Positions 15,555 through 24,076 of a stretch of 64,000 bases of DNA are shown piece after piece (position 1 is the stretch's first letter; each line of letters begins with the position of its first letter). Source of the DNA: Ignavibacteria bacterium (GTDB lineage Bacteria; Bacteroidota; Ignavibacteria; Tepidaquicellales; Tepidaquicellaceae). The notes under the pieces were generated by a model that made no database searches, had not been told where the DNA came from, and worked only from the letters and a program-made list of their open reading frames with translations. Where the stretch lies: assembly GCA_016716125.1 (NCBI GenBank), contig JADJWZ010000005.1, positions 186,001 to 250,000 on the forward strand, read 5' to 3'. Made by a program: the position numbers and the translations under genes.

Positions 15555-15562
15555 TATCTTTG
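15555..15562 (+). promoter_or_regulatory. Candidate -7 promoter element (TATCTTTG)
   Basis: TATCTTTG followed by C is the preferred form of the Bacteroidota -7 box. It lies 70 bases before the glycosyltransferase start at 15632, in the divergent spacer. A good -33 TTG is not seen. Confidence 0.45.
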
Positions 15563-15631
15563 CGTTAAATATCCGATTTTTGCTTAGTTATTAAAATCAA
15601 ATTAAATTATTTTTGCTAAAAATTTTCTTAA

Positions 15632-16780
15632 ATGAAGGTAATTATTGTCGGAACGGCATTCCCGCTCAGAGGCGCTATGGCGCAGCTTAATGCTATTCTT
15701 GCTAATTATCTTTCTAAAGATCACGATGTTGAGATCTTTTCATTTAAGAGACAGTATCCTGAATTTCTGTTTCCTGGAAAGACACAAATGGATACAAGTG
15801 ATAATAATATTCTTAATAAGGATATTCCAAATACGAACATCATAGATTCAGTCAATCCGTTTAACTGGCAGATGACGGCAAAACTGATCGCTGCCCGGAA
15901 ACCGGATCTCATCATATTAAGATTCTGGATCCCGTTTTTCGCTCCTGCATTTTACAGGATCTGTAATTATGTAAAAAAAAAAACCGGCGCGAAAATTCTT
16001 TTTATCTGTGACAATGTAATCCCGCATGAAAAAAGACCGGGTGATAATTTTCTAATAAAACTGATCTTTAAAGTCGGCGATTATTTTATCATACATTCCA
16101 AGAGCGTCGAGGAAGATCTGAAAAAATTCATAAAAGGGAAACCGTACAGATATACGCCGCATCCGATTTATAATATTTTCGGAGAACCTGTCGGAAAGGA
16201 AGAAGCTCTTGAGAAGATACAATCAGATTTCGGGATTGGTCTTAAAGGAAAAAAAGTAATACTCTTTTTCGGATACGTCAGAAAATATAAAGGTCTGAAA
16301 TATTTAATAGACGCTATGCCCGGAATTTTGAAATCCATTGATGTTACTTTACTGATAGTCGGAGAATTTTATGAAGATGAAAAGATCACTCTCGACCATA
16401 TAAGCAGGCTCGGAATTGAAAAAAGCATTCATGTAGTTTCCGACTATATCCCGAATGAAAAGGTAAAATATTTTTTCTGCGCTGCGGACGCAGTAGTGCT
16501 GCCATACATTGACGCAACTCAGAGCGGTATCACACAGATCGCTTACTATTATGACAAACCCGTGATCGCAACTGATGTCGGAGGTTTATCTGAATCAGTG
16601 CTTAACGGAAAGACAGGATTCTTAGTCGCGCCGAAAGATCCCGGTCAGATAGCGGATGCAGTAATAAAGTTTTACAATGAGGATCTTGAGAATAAATTTA
16701 CAGAAGGCGCCCGGGAAGAAAAGAAAAAATATGAATGGGAAAGAATGACGGAAACAATAGAAGAGCTTTACGGAAAGTGA
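15632..16780 (+). CDS. Glycosyltransferase family 4
   Basis: 382 residues with the two-Rossmann GT-B plan. The N-terminal half starts KVIIVGTAFPLRGAMAQLN. The C-terminal half holds KKVILFFGYVRKYKGLKYLIDAM near 215-235 and the sugar-nucleotide segment ATQSGITQIAYYYDKPVIATDVGG near 290-310. Enzymes of this kind move a sugar from a nucleotide donor to a lipid or glycan acceptor on the inner face of the membrane; donor and acceptor are unknown. First gene of a plus-strand run that includes a methyltransferase, a GT39/ArnT-like protein and a second glycosyltransferase, so probably in cell-surface glycan synthesis. Confidence 0.88.
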   Translation: MKVIIVGTAFPLRGAMAQLNAILANYLSKDHDVEIFSFKRQYPEFLFPGKTQMDTSDNNILNKDIPNTNIIDSVNPFNWQMTAKLIAARKPDLIILRFWIPFFAPAFYRICNYVKKKTGAKILFICDNVIPHEKRPGDNFLIKLIFKVGDYFIIHSKSVEEDLKKFIKGKPYRYTPHPIYNIFGEPVGKEEALEKIQSDFGIGLKGKKVILFFGYVRKYKGLKYLIDAMPGILKSIDVTLLIVGEFYEDEKITLDHISRLGIEKSIHVVSDYIPNEKVKYFFCAADAVVLPYIDATQSGITQIAYYYDKPVIATDVGGLSESVLNGKTGFLVAPKDPGQIADAVIKFYNEDLENKFTEGAREEKKKYEWERMTETIEELYGK

Positions 16781-16822
16781 AACAATAATTTATTATTCAA
16801 AAAATTTAACACTAAGTAAAAT

Positions 16823-17629
16823 TTGAAATACGATCCGGTTAAAAAAGTATTCGGCGATATAGTATCAGATAATACATTCTTCAGAAAAATATTTTACCGG
16901 CTGCTCGATCTGATGTTTCTCAGATCATGGCATGTAAGAAAAAAGATCCGTGAACTTTATCCGAAGAATAAGGTCATGAATATTTTTGACGCGGGAATGG
17001 GATTCGGTCAATACACTTACTTTCTAGCAAAGCGTTTTCCGGATTCGGATATTCTTGCCATTGATGTAAAAGAGGATCAGGTGGATGACTGTAAGAAATT
17101 CTTTACTAAATGTGGATTTAAAAACGTGAGATTTGAGATCGGCGACCTTACCAAAATTGATTACAATATGCAGTTTGATTTTATACTGTGTGTCGATGTG
17201 ATGGAGCATATTGTGGAAGATGAGCTGGTCTTCAGAAATTTTTCAAGAGCTCTGAAAAAAGGCGGCATGCTGCTGGTAAATACTCCTTCTAATCTCGGCG
17301 GAAGCGATGCGCATTCCGATGATGACGAAAGTTTTATAGAAGAGCATGCAAGGATCGGATATTCAAAAGAAGACATTACGGAGAAGGTAAACCGCGCCGG
17401 AATGGAAGTTCACTCATTTGATTACACTTACGGAAAATACGGAACGATCTCCTGGCGGTTCGGGATCAAATATCCGATACTCATAGCCGGTGTATCAAAA
17501 TTTCTAATACTGCTTTTGCCGTTCTATTATTTATTTACGCTATGGTTTGTGCTGATATTTATGTGGCTTGATGTTCATACTGATAATAAAGAAGGTACAG
17601 GAATTACTATGGTCTCAAAGAAAATTTAA
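16823..17629 (+). CDS. Class I SAM-dependent methyltransferase
   Basis: 268 residues. SAM-binding motif I is FDAGMGFGQYTYFLAKRFP near residues 53-70, then an acidic motif II (DILAIDVKEDQ) and motif IV FILCVDVMEHI near 125, followed by LKKGGMLLVNTPS. The last ~45 residues contain a hydrophobic segment (FLILLLPFYYLFTLWFVLIF), which suggests membrane attachment. The start is TTG at 16823 (TTGAAATAC); no ATG fits. It lies 42 bases after the glycosyltransferase and probably modifies a lipid-linked sugar or lipid, but the substrate is inference. Confidence 0.82.
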   Translation: MKYDPVKKVFGDIVSDNTFFRKIFYRLLDLMFLRSWHVRKKIRELYPKNKVMNIFDAGMGFGQYTYFLAKRFPDSDILAIDVKEDQVDDCKKFFTKCGFKNVRFEIGDLTKIDYNMQFDFILCVDVMEHIVEDELVFRNFSRALKKGGMLLVNTPSNLGGSDAHSDDDESFIEEHARIGYSKEDITEKVNRAGMEVHSFDYTYGKYGTISWRFGIKYPILIAGVSKFLILLLPFYYLFTLWFVLIFMWLDVHTDNKEGTGITMVSKKI

Positions 17630-17643
17630 AATAATTTCTTGAT

Positions 17644-18294
17644 ATGTATATCCCGAAACACAATATAATGAAAGAAGATGATGTATTTGATTTTATAGAA
17701 ATTAACAGTTTCGGAATTCTTATTACGCAAAATGAAAAAAAGCTTACCGGAACTCACATACCTTTTTTACTAAAGAGAAAAGAAGGCTCTTATGGAAAGC
17801 TCATTTGTCACATTGCAAAAGCTAACCGCCAGTGGAAAGATCTTTCCGGTGAAGTACTGGTAATTTTTCCCGGTCCACATAAATATATCTCGCCTTCTTG
17901 GTATGAAACCGATCAGGCAGTACCAACCTGGAATTATCTGTCGGTGCATTTATACGGAGAAATAAAAATAATTGAAGACAGAGATAAAAAAATTAATGCA
18001 GTCAGAGAGCTTGTTGAAATGATTGAACCTGAAAAGGAAAGATATTCAATGGATAATCTGAAACCTGAATATTTCGAAGGACTTCTGAAAGGCATAGTTG
18101 TTTTTGAGATTGCGATAAATTCGATTGAAGGTAAGGAAAAAATATCGCAGAACCATTCCGCTGAAAGACAGTTAAGAATAATTGAGAATCTTATAAGGGA
18201 TGATGATCCGGATGCAGAAAAGATTGCGGATAGAATGAAGCTGAATTTATTTTCGAAAATGGACGGGAGCTCAGGTCCGGATAACATTCCATAA
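17644..18294 (+). CDS. PaiB-like FMN-binding protein
   Basis: 216 residues matching the PaiB/FMN-binding negative regulator family: MYIPKHN start, FGILITQNEKKLTGTHIPFLL, CHIAKANRQWKDL, VIFPGPHKYISPSWYE and VPTWNYLSVHLYG. PaiB in Bacillus lowers protease and sporulation gene expression, but most family members are uncharacterised split-barrel flavoproteins. It sits between the methyltransferase and the GT39-like protein with 14- and 12-base gaps, so it is co-transcribed with glycan genes without an obvious functional tie. No DNA-binding motif is visible. Confidence 0.85.
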   Translation: MYIPKHNIMKEDDVFDFIEINSFGILITQNEKKLTGTHIPFLLKRKEGSYGKLICHIAKANRQWKDLSGEVLVIFPGPHKYISPSWYETDQAVPTWNYLSVHLYGEIKIIEDRDKKINAVRELVEMIEPEKERYSMDNLKPEYFEGLLKGIVVFEIAINSIEGKEKISQNHSAERQLRIIENLIRDDDPDAEKIADRMKLNLFSKMDGSSGPDNIP

Positions 18295-18306
18295 TCCCTA
18301 ATCCCA

Positions 18307-19641
18307 ATGAGCGGAAGAGAAAACAAATTCCTGAAAAATGAAAAAGCCATTCTGATATTAATACTTGCATTATCTTTTTTAATTAAAATTATTTTGCTGT
18401 TTAATGCCGATCCGGCGCTGCGGTCTGATAGTCTGGATTATCAGGCGCTGGCGTTCAGTCTGCTTGAAGGAGAATATTCACTGAACGGAAAACCGACTGC
18501 ATATGTCGGAATAGGTTATCCGGCATTTTTATCTGCTGTTTTTTTTACAGCAGGAGAAGGACAGTTTTATGTAAGACTTGTTCAGTCTGTAATTGACGTA
18601 TTTACTGCGTTAATTTTTTTTGGTATCAGCAGAAATTTTTTAAATGTAAAGTATTCTCTTATCTCACTTGCAATATTTTCATTTTTTCCATCGAATATTT
18701 TATATTCACAGACAATACTTTCAGAACCGCTTTTCGGTTTTTTTTCTATGGCTGTATTGTACTTACTGCTGAAAGATAACATTGCGAAAAAGCCAACTTT
18801 AATTTTTTCAGCAGGTGTATTATTTGGAATTGCAACGCTGATCCGGACAGCATTTTTACCGGCATTTTTGCTGGTGCCTGTATATTTATTTCTTTACAGA
18901 AAGGAATTATTTACCACGGATAATTTTTCCGCGGCGGTAAAATATTCTCTGATATTCATTACGGGAATTGTACTTATAGTTGCTCCATGGAGTATTAGAA
19001 ATAAAGTCATGGTCGGCACATTCAGTCCCGGAACCACTTCAGGCATAAATTTCTGGATGGGAAGCAATCCCAATGCTACTGGGACTTACAGCTTTTCATA
19101 TGATAAGGATCTTCCCTTTGATTACAGTAATGAAGCTGAAAGGGACAAAGAATATTTTAAACTCGGATTCGAATATGCTGTTTCACATCCGCTGAATTAT
19201 ATAAAACTTGCTGTAAAAAAAACCGGATATCTTTTTTCAAGCGAAAGAATGATCGTTAATTATTTTAATGAAACTCTTCCGGGGCAAAGCTCAACTGATG
19301 TTTACAGATCTGCCGATCCGTTTTTTTTAATGCTTATTAACATTCCTTATTTTATTATAATGCTGTTGGGGACATGGGGACTTATGCTGTTCAGAAAAAA
19401 AAGTTTTTTCATTTACGGATTCATTCTGACGTGGGTTGTAACCATTTCGGTATTTGTCGGACTTGCAAGATATCATTATGTGCTGATTCCATTTTTTATT
19501 CTCGGAACGGTAATGTTCCTGTCCGCGGGTAAAGGATCTATTAAAGAAATTAATACAGGTAAAAAAATAACGGCAGCGGTTTTTACTTTATTTCTACTTG
19601 CAGTCTGGACAGCTGAGTTTTATTTACTTATTAATAAATGA
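18307..19641 (+). CDS. ArnT/GT39-like membrane glycosyltransferase
   Basis: 444 residues with about ten to twelve membrane segments. After the first helix comes ALRSDSLDYQALAFSLLEGEY, where an Asp in the first extracytoplasmic loop is typical of the GT-C (GT39/ArnT/PMT) catalytic site, then YVGIGYPAFLSAVFF. Such proteins transfer sugars from polyprenyl-phosphate donors on the periplasmic side. Length is short for ArnT but normal for the wider family. It is followed 4 bases later by the next glycosyltransferase. Acceptor unknown. Confidence 0.8.
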   Translation: MSGRENKFLKNEKAILILILALSFLIKIILLFNADPALRSDSLDYQALAFSLLEGEYSLNGKPTAYVGIGYPAFLSAVFFTAGEGQFYVRLVQSVIDVFTALIFFGISRNFLNVKYSLISLAIFSFFPSNILYSQTILSEPLFGFFSMAVLYLLLKDNIAKKPTLIFSAGVLFGIATLIRTAFLPAFLLVPVYLFLYRKELFTTDNFSAAVKYSLIFITGIVLIVAPWSIRNKVMVGTFSPGTTSGINFWMGSNPNATGTYSFSYDKDLPFDYSNEAERDKEYFKLGFEYAVSHPLNYIKLAVKKTGYLFSSERMIVNYFNETLPGQSSTDVYRSADPFFLMLINIPYFIIMLLGTWGLMLFRKKSFFIYGFILTWVVTISVFVGLARYHYVLIPFFILGTVMFLSAGKGSIKEINTGKKITAAVFTLFLLAVWTAEFYLLINK

Positions 19642-19645
19642 GAAT

Positions 19646-20950
19646 TTGAAAAAGATACTTGTTATTACATATTATTGGCCGCCGGGCGGCGGAGCCGGTG
19701 TGCAGAGGATACTTAAGTTTGTAAAGTATCTGCCGTCAAACGGTTTTAAACCTTATGTCGTGACGGTTGATGCAGATAAAGCAAGTTACCCCGTAACGGA
19801 TGATTCTTTAATCACTGAAGTGCCGGCTGAAGCTGAGGTTTTCCGAACGGATACTTTCGAGCCGTTCGGTCTTTATTCCAAAGTCGTCGGAAAGAAAAGC
19901 ATCCCTACAGGTTTTTCAAATGAATCTGAACCCGGACTGATCCAGAAAATGTCCAGATTCATAAGAGGAAATTTTTTTATTCCCGACGCAAGAAAAGGCT
20001 GGATCAATTTTGCTTTCACCGAAGCATGCAGGATAATAGAAAAAGAAAAAATCGAAACAGTGATCACTACAAGTCCTCCGCACTCTCTGCAGCTTGCCGG
20101 TCTTAAGCTTAAGAAAAAATACGGAATAAACTGGATCGCTGATCTGAGAGATCCATGGACTGATATATATTATTATAAGGAATTCAGGCATCTTCCTTTT
20201 GCGGAAAGACTTGATAAAAAATACGAACGGCTTGTTCTTGAAAATGCGGATAAAGTAATTACCGTCAGCAGTGATCTTAAGAGAATGTTCAGAGAAAAAT
20301 CAGAGAGCATTAATGAAAATAAAATAATAATTATTCCTAACGGTTATGACGAAGATGATTTCATTAATGTTAATTCGGAAGATTCCCGTCAGAAGGTATT
20401 TATAATTTCTTATACAGGCACACTGGCGGAAAGCTATAATCCGCAGGTCTTTTTTAATGTATATAAAAAACTTACTTTGGAAAATCCCGGAGTGAATATC
20501 AGATTAAGATTTATAGGCAATCCTGCAGAACCGTTAATGAATAAGATCAGGGAAATGTCACTGAGCGATAATCTCGAAGTGATACCGACAGTAACTCACG
20601 AAAGATCAGTCGTGTATCTGAACGAAAGCACAGCGCTGCTGCTCGTAATTCCGGATGTAATAAACGATAAGGGAATTCTTACTGGAAAGTTGTTTGAATA
20701 TCTCGCTTCGCGAAAAACAATTATCTGCATCGGACCTGAAGACGGGGAAGCCGCAGAAATTATAAATGAATGCGGCGCGGGTAAAACGTTCGGCAGAAAT
20801 AATGAGAACGGACTTTATGAATATATGAAAGAATTATTGAAAGCATGGAAAGAAAAAGGAAATCTGAATGTTGACGGCGACAGCTATAAAAAATATTCAA
20901 GAAGATCTCAGACAGCTGAACTATGTAGAGTTATCAATGAACTGAAATGA
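19646..20950 (+). CDS. GT4-like glycosyltransferase
   Basis: 434 residues in the chosen frame. The N-terminus KKILVITYYWPPGGGAGVQRILKFVKYLP is diagnostic of a GT4 subgroup in Bacteroidota glycan loci. Other segments are IADLRDPWTDIYY near residue 160, VITVSSDLKRMF near 205 and the donor-site region GILTGKLFEYLASRKTIICIGPEDGEA near 345. A frame extension to 19598 overlaps the preceding gene and adds non-family residues, so the TTG at 19646 (4 bases after the previous stop) is preferred. Likely cytoplasmic, adding a sugar to a lipid-linked intermediate. Confidence 0.87.
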   Translation: MKKILVITYYWPPGGGAGVQRILKFVKYLPSNGFKPYVVTVDADKASYPVTDDSLITEVPAEAEVFRTDTFEPFGLYSKVVGKKSIPTGFSNESEPGLIQKMSRFIRGNFFIPDARKGWINFAFTEACRIIEKEKIETVITTSPPHSLQLAGLKLKKKYGINWIADLRDPWTDIYYYKEFRHLPFAERLDKKYERLVLENADKVITVSSDLKRMFREKSESINENKIIIIPNGYDEDDFINVNSEDSRQKVFIISYTGTLAESYNPQVFFNVYKKLTLENPGVNIRLRFIGNPAEPLMNKIREMSLSDNLEVIPTVTHERSVVYLNESTALLLVIPDVINDKGILTGKLFEYLASRKTIICIGPEDGEAAEIINECGAGKTFGRNNENGLYEYMKELLKAWKEKGNLNVDGDSYKKYSRRSQTAELCRVINELK

Positions 20951-21054
20951 ATTAATAAAGTATGTCTGAAATTAAACCGGCAATTTAAAAAAGTAGTTAG
21001 ATTGTTTAAATGATTTAATTTATTTTAATAAAATTTTTAAAAAAATATTTGCGA

Positions 21055-23643
21055 ATGGCTAAAGCAAAACAGAAGGTTACGATTAAATCCTCCTCAGGTT
21101 CCTTAAGAAATAAAACACAGGATACTTCAGACGGATTTACGAATTATGATAATTATATTTTCATCGCTATAATAATATTTGCGGTTCTGATTTTTTTTCG
21201 GGAAGGACTTTTTAGCGGAAAAGTCTTTGCAACAAGCGATAATATTGCTTCAGAAAGTTTCAGGACTTTCCTTGATGATGCAAAACAGAACGGAATCTTC
21301 CCTCTTTGGGTACCTTATATTTTCATGGGGATGCCGAATTTTCCAATCATATCTTATAACCCGAGGGTTTATGATTTCTTTTATTTCCTCTGGGACAGCG
21401 GTTTCGGAATACTGACAAACTCTTCGGAAAATCTCGTGCTTCCGATAGTTATGTATTATGTAATTTTTGGAATCGGATTTTATCTGTATGCAAAGTATAA
21501 ATTCAAAAATAAACTAATTGCTCTATACTGCTCGCTGTCTGCCGTTTTTGCAACAGACTTTATTCAGAGGATAGTCGTCGGTCATAATACAAAAGTTCTG
21601 TCGCTTGCATTTTTTCCGTTCATACTTCTTGCTCTGGATAAACTTATTGATTCATTCAGTGATGAAAAGAAATCAGTTTTCTCATTTCAGAATCTGCTCA
21701 ATCTTTTCTTTCTCACTATCATGCTGCATATTCAGCTGAACTCGAATCACATACAGATGATTTTCTATTGTTATCTGATGCTAGGTATATATCTTCTTTA
21801 TCTGATAATATACAATGTTGCAAAAAAGACAAACGTATCAGGCATGATCAAAGCCGGTATTTTCTTTATAGTCGCTGCGGTGATAGCGGTAGCAATGAAT
21901 GCTGATGTACTGCTTACTATGAAAGAATATAATAAATATTCAATGAGAGGCGAAGCGGGGATATTGGCAAAGATCGATCCAAAAGTTTCCGATGATCAGC
22001 CGCTTGATTATGAATACGCTACGAACTGGTCTTTCAGTCCGGGTGAAGTCATTACTTTTCTTCTTCCTTATTATTATGGTTTCGGAGATGTGCAGGTGCA
22101 GGGGCAGAAAGCGAATCTCTACTGGGGGCAGATGCCTTTTACAACTAACCCGATGTACTTCGGAGTAATTACACTGCTGCTTTGTATAGTAGGGATATTT
22201 TTTAACTTCCGGAAAAATCCCGTAGTACAGGCAATGACTGTTATTACTTTTATATTCCTTTTCCTTTCATTCGGCAGGAATTTCTCTTTGGTGTTCGATC
22301 TGTTTTATTATTACTTTCCCTTCTTCAGCAGTTTCAGAGCGCCTGTAATGATACATCATTTTATGAATATCGCAATAGTGATATTAGCCGGATTCGGACT
22401 TAAGTCAATTGTCGATATCACAAAGAATAATCTCAACACGGAAAAATTCAAAAAACTTTGTTACGTGTTTTTCGGCATTGCAGGTCTGATGTTTATAATA
22501 TCAATATTTGGTTTCAAGGATTCTTACACAGATTCAATTTCAAACAGTAATCTTGTAAATAAACTTCAGCAGCAGGGCGCAAACGCGCAGCAGATCACTC
22601 AGTATATAAGTCAGATATCAACGGTTGCATATGATAATATTGTAAGCGATCTCAGACTTCATGCTTTTTTTATTGCTATAGTTACCGGGCTTGCATTTAT
22701 GTATTCAAAAAAATCACTTTCCCTTAAAATGTTACTTATCGGTACCATACTTATTGCAGTTATTGATCTGTGGAATGTCAACAATAAAACTCTTCACTGG
22801 GATAATCCCGGTGATGATAAATCCGCCTTTGCAGAATCTGATTATACCAACTGGCTTTTGACTAACGCTCCGGATACATACACTTACCGTATAGCGGAAA
22901 TGAACGGAGGCAGGCTCAGCACTAATAATACCTTTGCATTTTTCAGACTCCATACATTCAACGGATATCACGGCGCGAAGATCAGGATCTATCAGGATGC
23001 AGTAGATGTAGCCGGTGACAGTAATCCGCTTTTACTTTCACTCGGCGGGGTAAAATATATTGTTACCGATCAGCCGCTTCAGGATACTTCATATACACAG
23101 GTATTTAAAGGTTCAAGAATGATATATGAAAATAAAAATTTCATTCCGAAAGTTTTCTTTGCAGATGAAGTCAAAGTCGAAAGCGATATTAACATTCTCA
23201 ACAATATCCGCGACATGAATTTTAATCCGTATGAAATTGCATATACTGAAAAGGAGCTTCCCGTTAAGATCGATAAGCCGGACTCTGCAGTAAATGCTAA
23301 ACTCATAAAAGGTGACATACACAGAATGGAATATGAAGTGAATGCAAGCGGAAACAACCTCGTTGTATTCAGCGAGATATATATTCCGTTCGGATGGAAA
23401 GCTTACATTGACGGAAATCTTACGGATATTTATAAAACGGATTATTTTCTGAGATCAGTAGTAGTGCCGCAGGGAAAACATAAAGTGGAGTTCAGATACG
23501 AGCCGGAAGTTTATTATGCCGGAAAAAATATCAGCATAGCTGCTAACGGATTTCTCGGACTGATTTTAATAGCCGGTATTTTCGGATATGTATCAGGCAG
23601 AAAAAATTTAAATCAGAATCAGAAGACGGAAAATAAAATTTGA
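21055..23643 (+). CDS. YfhO-family membrane protein
   Basis: 862 residues with about 12 membrane segments and a soluble C-terminal third. It begins with a Lys/Ser-rich cytoplasmic tail, then DNYIFIAIIIFAVLIFF, and has the family segments VFATSDNIASESFR, YIFMGMPNFPIISYNPR and FNGYHGAKIRIYQ. The C-terminal part ends VVPQGKHKVEFRYEP plus a last helix. YfhO proteins are thought to be GT-C-type enzymes involved in glycosylating cell-envelope polymers or lipids; the exact reaction here is unknown. ATG at 21055 is chosen over an in-frame TTG at 21049. It overlaps the next gene by 4 bases. Confidence 0.85.
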   Translation: MAKAKQKVTIKSSSGSLRNKTQDTSDGFTNYDNYIFIAIIIFAVLIFFREGLFSGKVFATSDNIASESFRTFLDDAKQNGIFPLWVPYIFMGMPNFPIISYNPRVYDFFYFLWDSGFGILTNSSENLVLPIVMYYVIFGIGFYLYAKYKFKNKLIALYCSLSAVFATDFIQRIVVGHNTKVLSLAFFPFILLALDKLIDSFSDEKKSVFSFQNLLNLFFLTIMLHIQLNSNHIQMIFYCYLMLGIYLLYLIIYNVAKKTNVSGMIKAGIFFIVAAVIAVAMNADVLLTMKEYNKYSMRGEAGILAKIDPKVSDDQPLDYEYATNWSFSPGEVITFLLPYYYGFGDVQVQGQKANLYWGQMPFTTNPMYFGVITLLLCIVGIFFNFRKNPVVQAMTVITFIFLFLSFGRNFSLVFDLFYYYFPFFSSFRAPVMIHHFMNIAIVILAGFGLKSIVDITKNNLNTEKFKKLCYVFFGIAGLMFIISIFGFKDSYTDSISNSNLVNKLQQQGANAQQITQYISQISTVAYDNIVSDLRLHAFFIAIVTGLAFMYSKKSLSLKMLLIGTILIAVIDLWNVNNKTLHWDNPGDDKSAFAESDYTNWLLTNAPDTYTYRIAEMNGGRLSTNNTFAFFRLHTFNGYHGAKIRIYQDAVDVAGDSNPLLLSLGGVKYIVTDQPLQDTSYTQVFKGSRMIYENKNFIPKVFFADEVKVESDINILNNIRDMNFNPYEIAYTEKELPVKIDKPDSAVNAKLIKGDIHRMEYEVNASGNNLVVFSEIYIPFGWKAYIDGNLTDIYKTDYFLRSVVVPQGKHKVEFRYEPEVYYAGKNISIAANGFLGLILIAGIFGYVSGRKNLNQNQKTENKI

Positions 23644-24068
23644 AAACAGCAGAAGGAAATATTGTAAAATTAGTTGCAGATATAACGGTGCTGAATAATG
23701 ATAATGTCCTGCTCGTGAAATACGCAGACAAAAACAAGTATGATCACCAGAGCGGATGGTTTCTTCCGGATGATCTTGTAAATTTCGGAGAAGATCCCGA
23801 TGACGCTGCTTCACGAATATTAAATGAACAGCTAAGTATCAGCAACGCACCAATAACGCTTGATCATGTGGAAACATTTACAGGAAATGACAGGTCATGG
23901 CATATTGTATTTCATTACGTTTACCGGACTGCTGAAATACCGGAGATAAAAAAATCAGAAGATGTAGAAATATTGAAATGGTTTTCTCTGAATGAACTTC
24001 CATCTAAAGATGAGGTAGCGCATCACGGATGGGCTTTATATACAATACAAAGCATTGCCAAAAAATAA
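23640..24068 (+). CDS. Nudix-fold protein with degenerate Nudix box
   Basis: 142 residues with the Nudix fold pattern: VADITVLNNDNVLLVKYAD, a substrate-side GWFLPDDLVNFGED and an ending VEILKWFSLNEL. The Nudix box should read Gx5Ex7REUxEExGU, but the helix here is DDAASRILNEQLSI: the first catalytic Glu after Arg is Ile and one of the two later Glu is Gln. Metal binding and hydrolysis of nucleoside diphosphates may be weakened or lost. TTG start at 23640 overlaps the YfhO-like stop, so translation is coupled. Role unknown. Confidence 0.78.
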   Translation: MKTAEGNIVKLVADITVLNNDNVLLVKYADKNKYDHQSGWFLPDDLVNFGEDPDDAASRILNEQLSISNAPITLDHVETFTGNDRSWHIVFHYVYRTAEIPEIKKSEDVEILKWFSLNELPSKDEVAHHGWALYTIQSIAKK

Positions 24069-24076
24069 TTCAGAAT

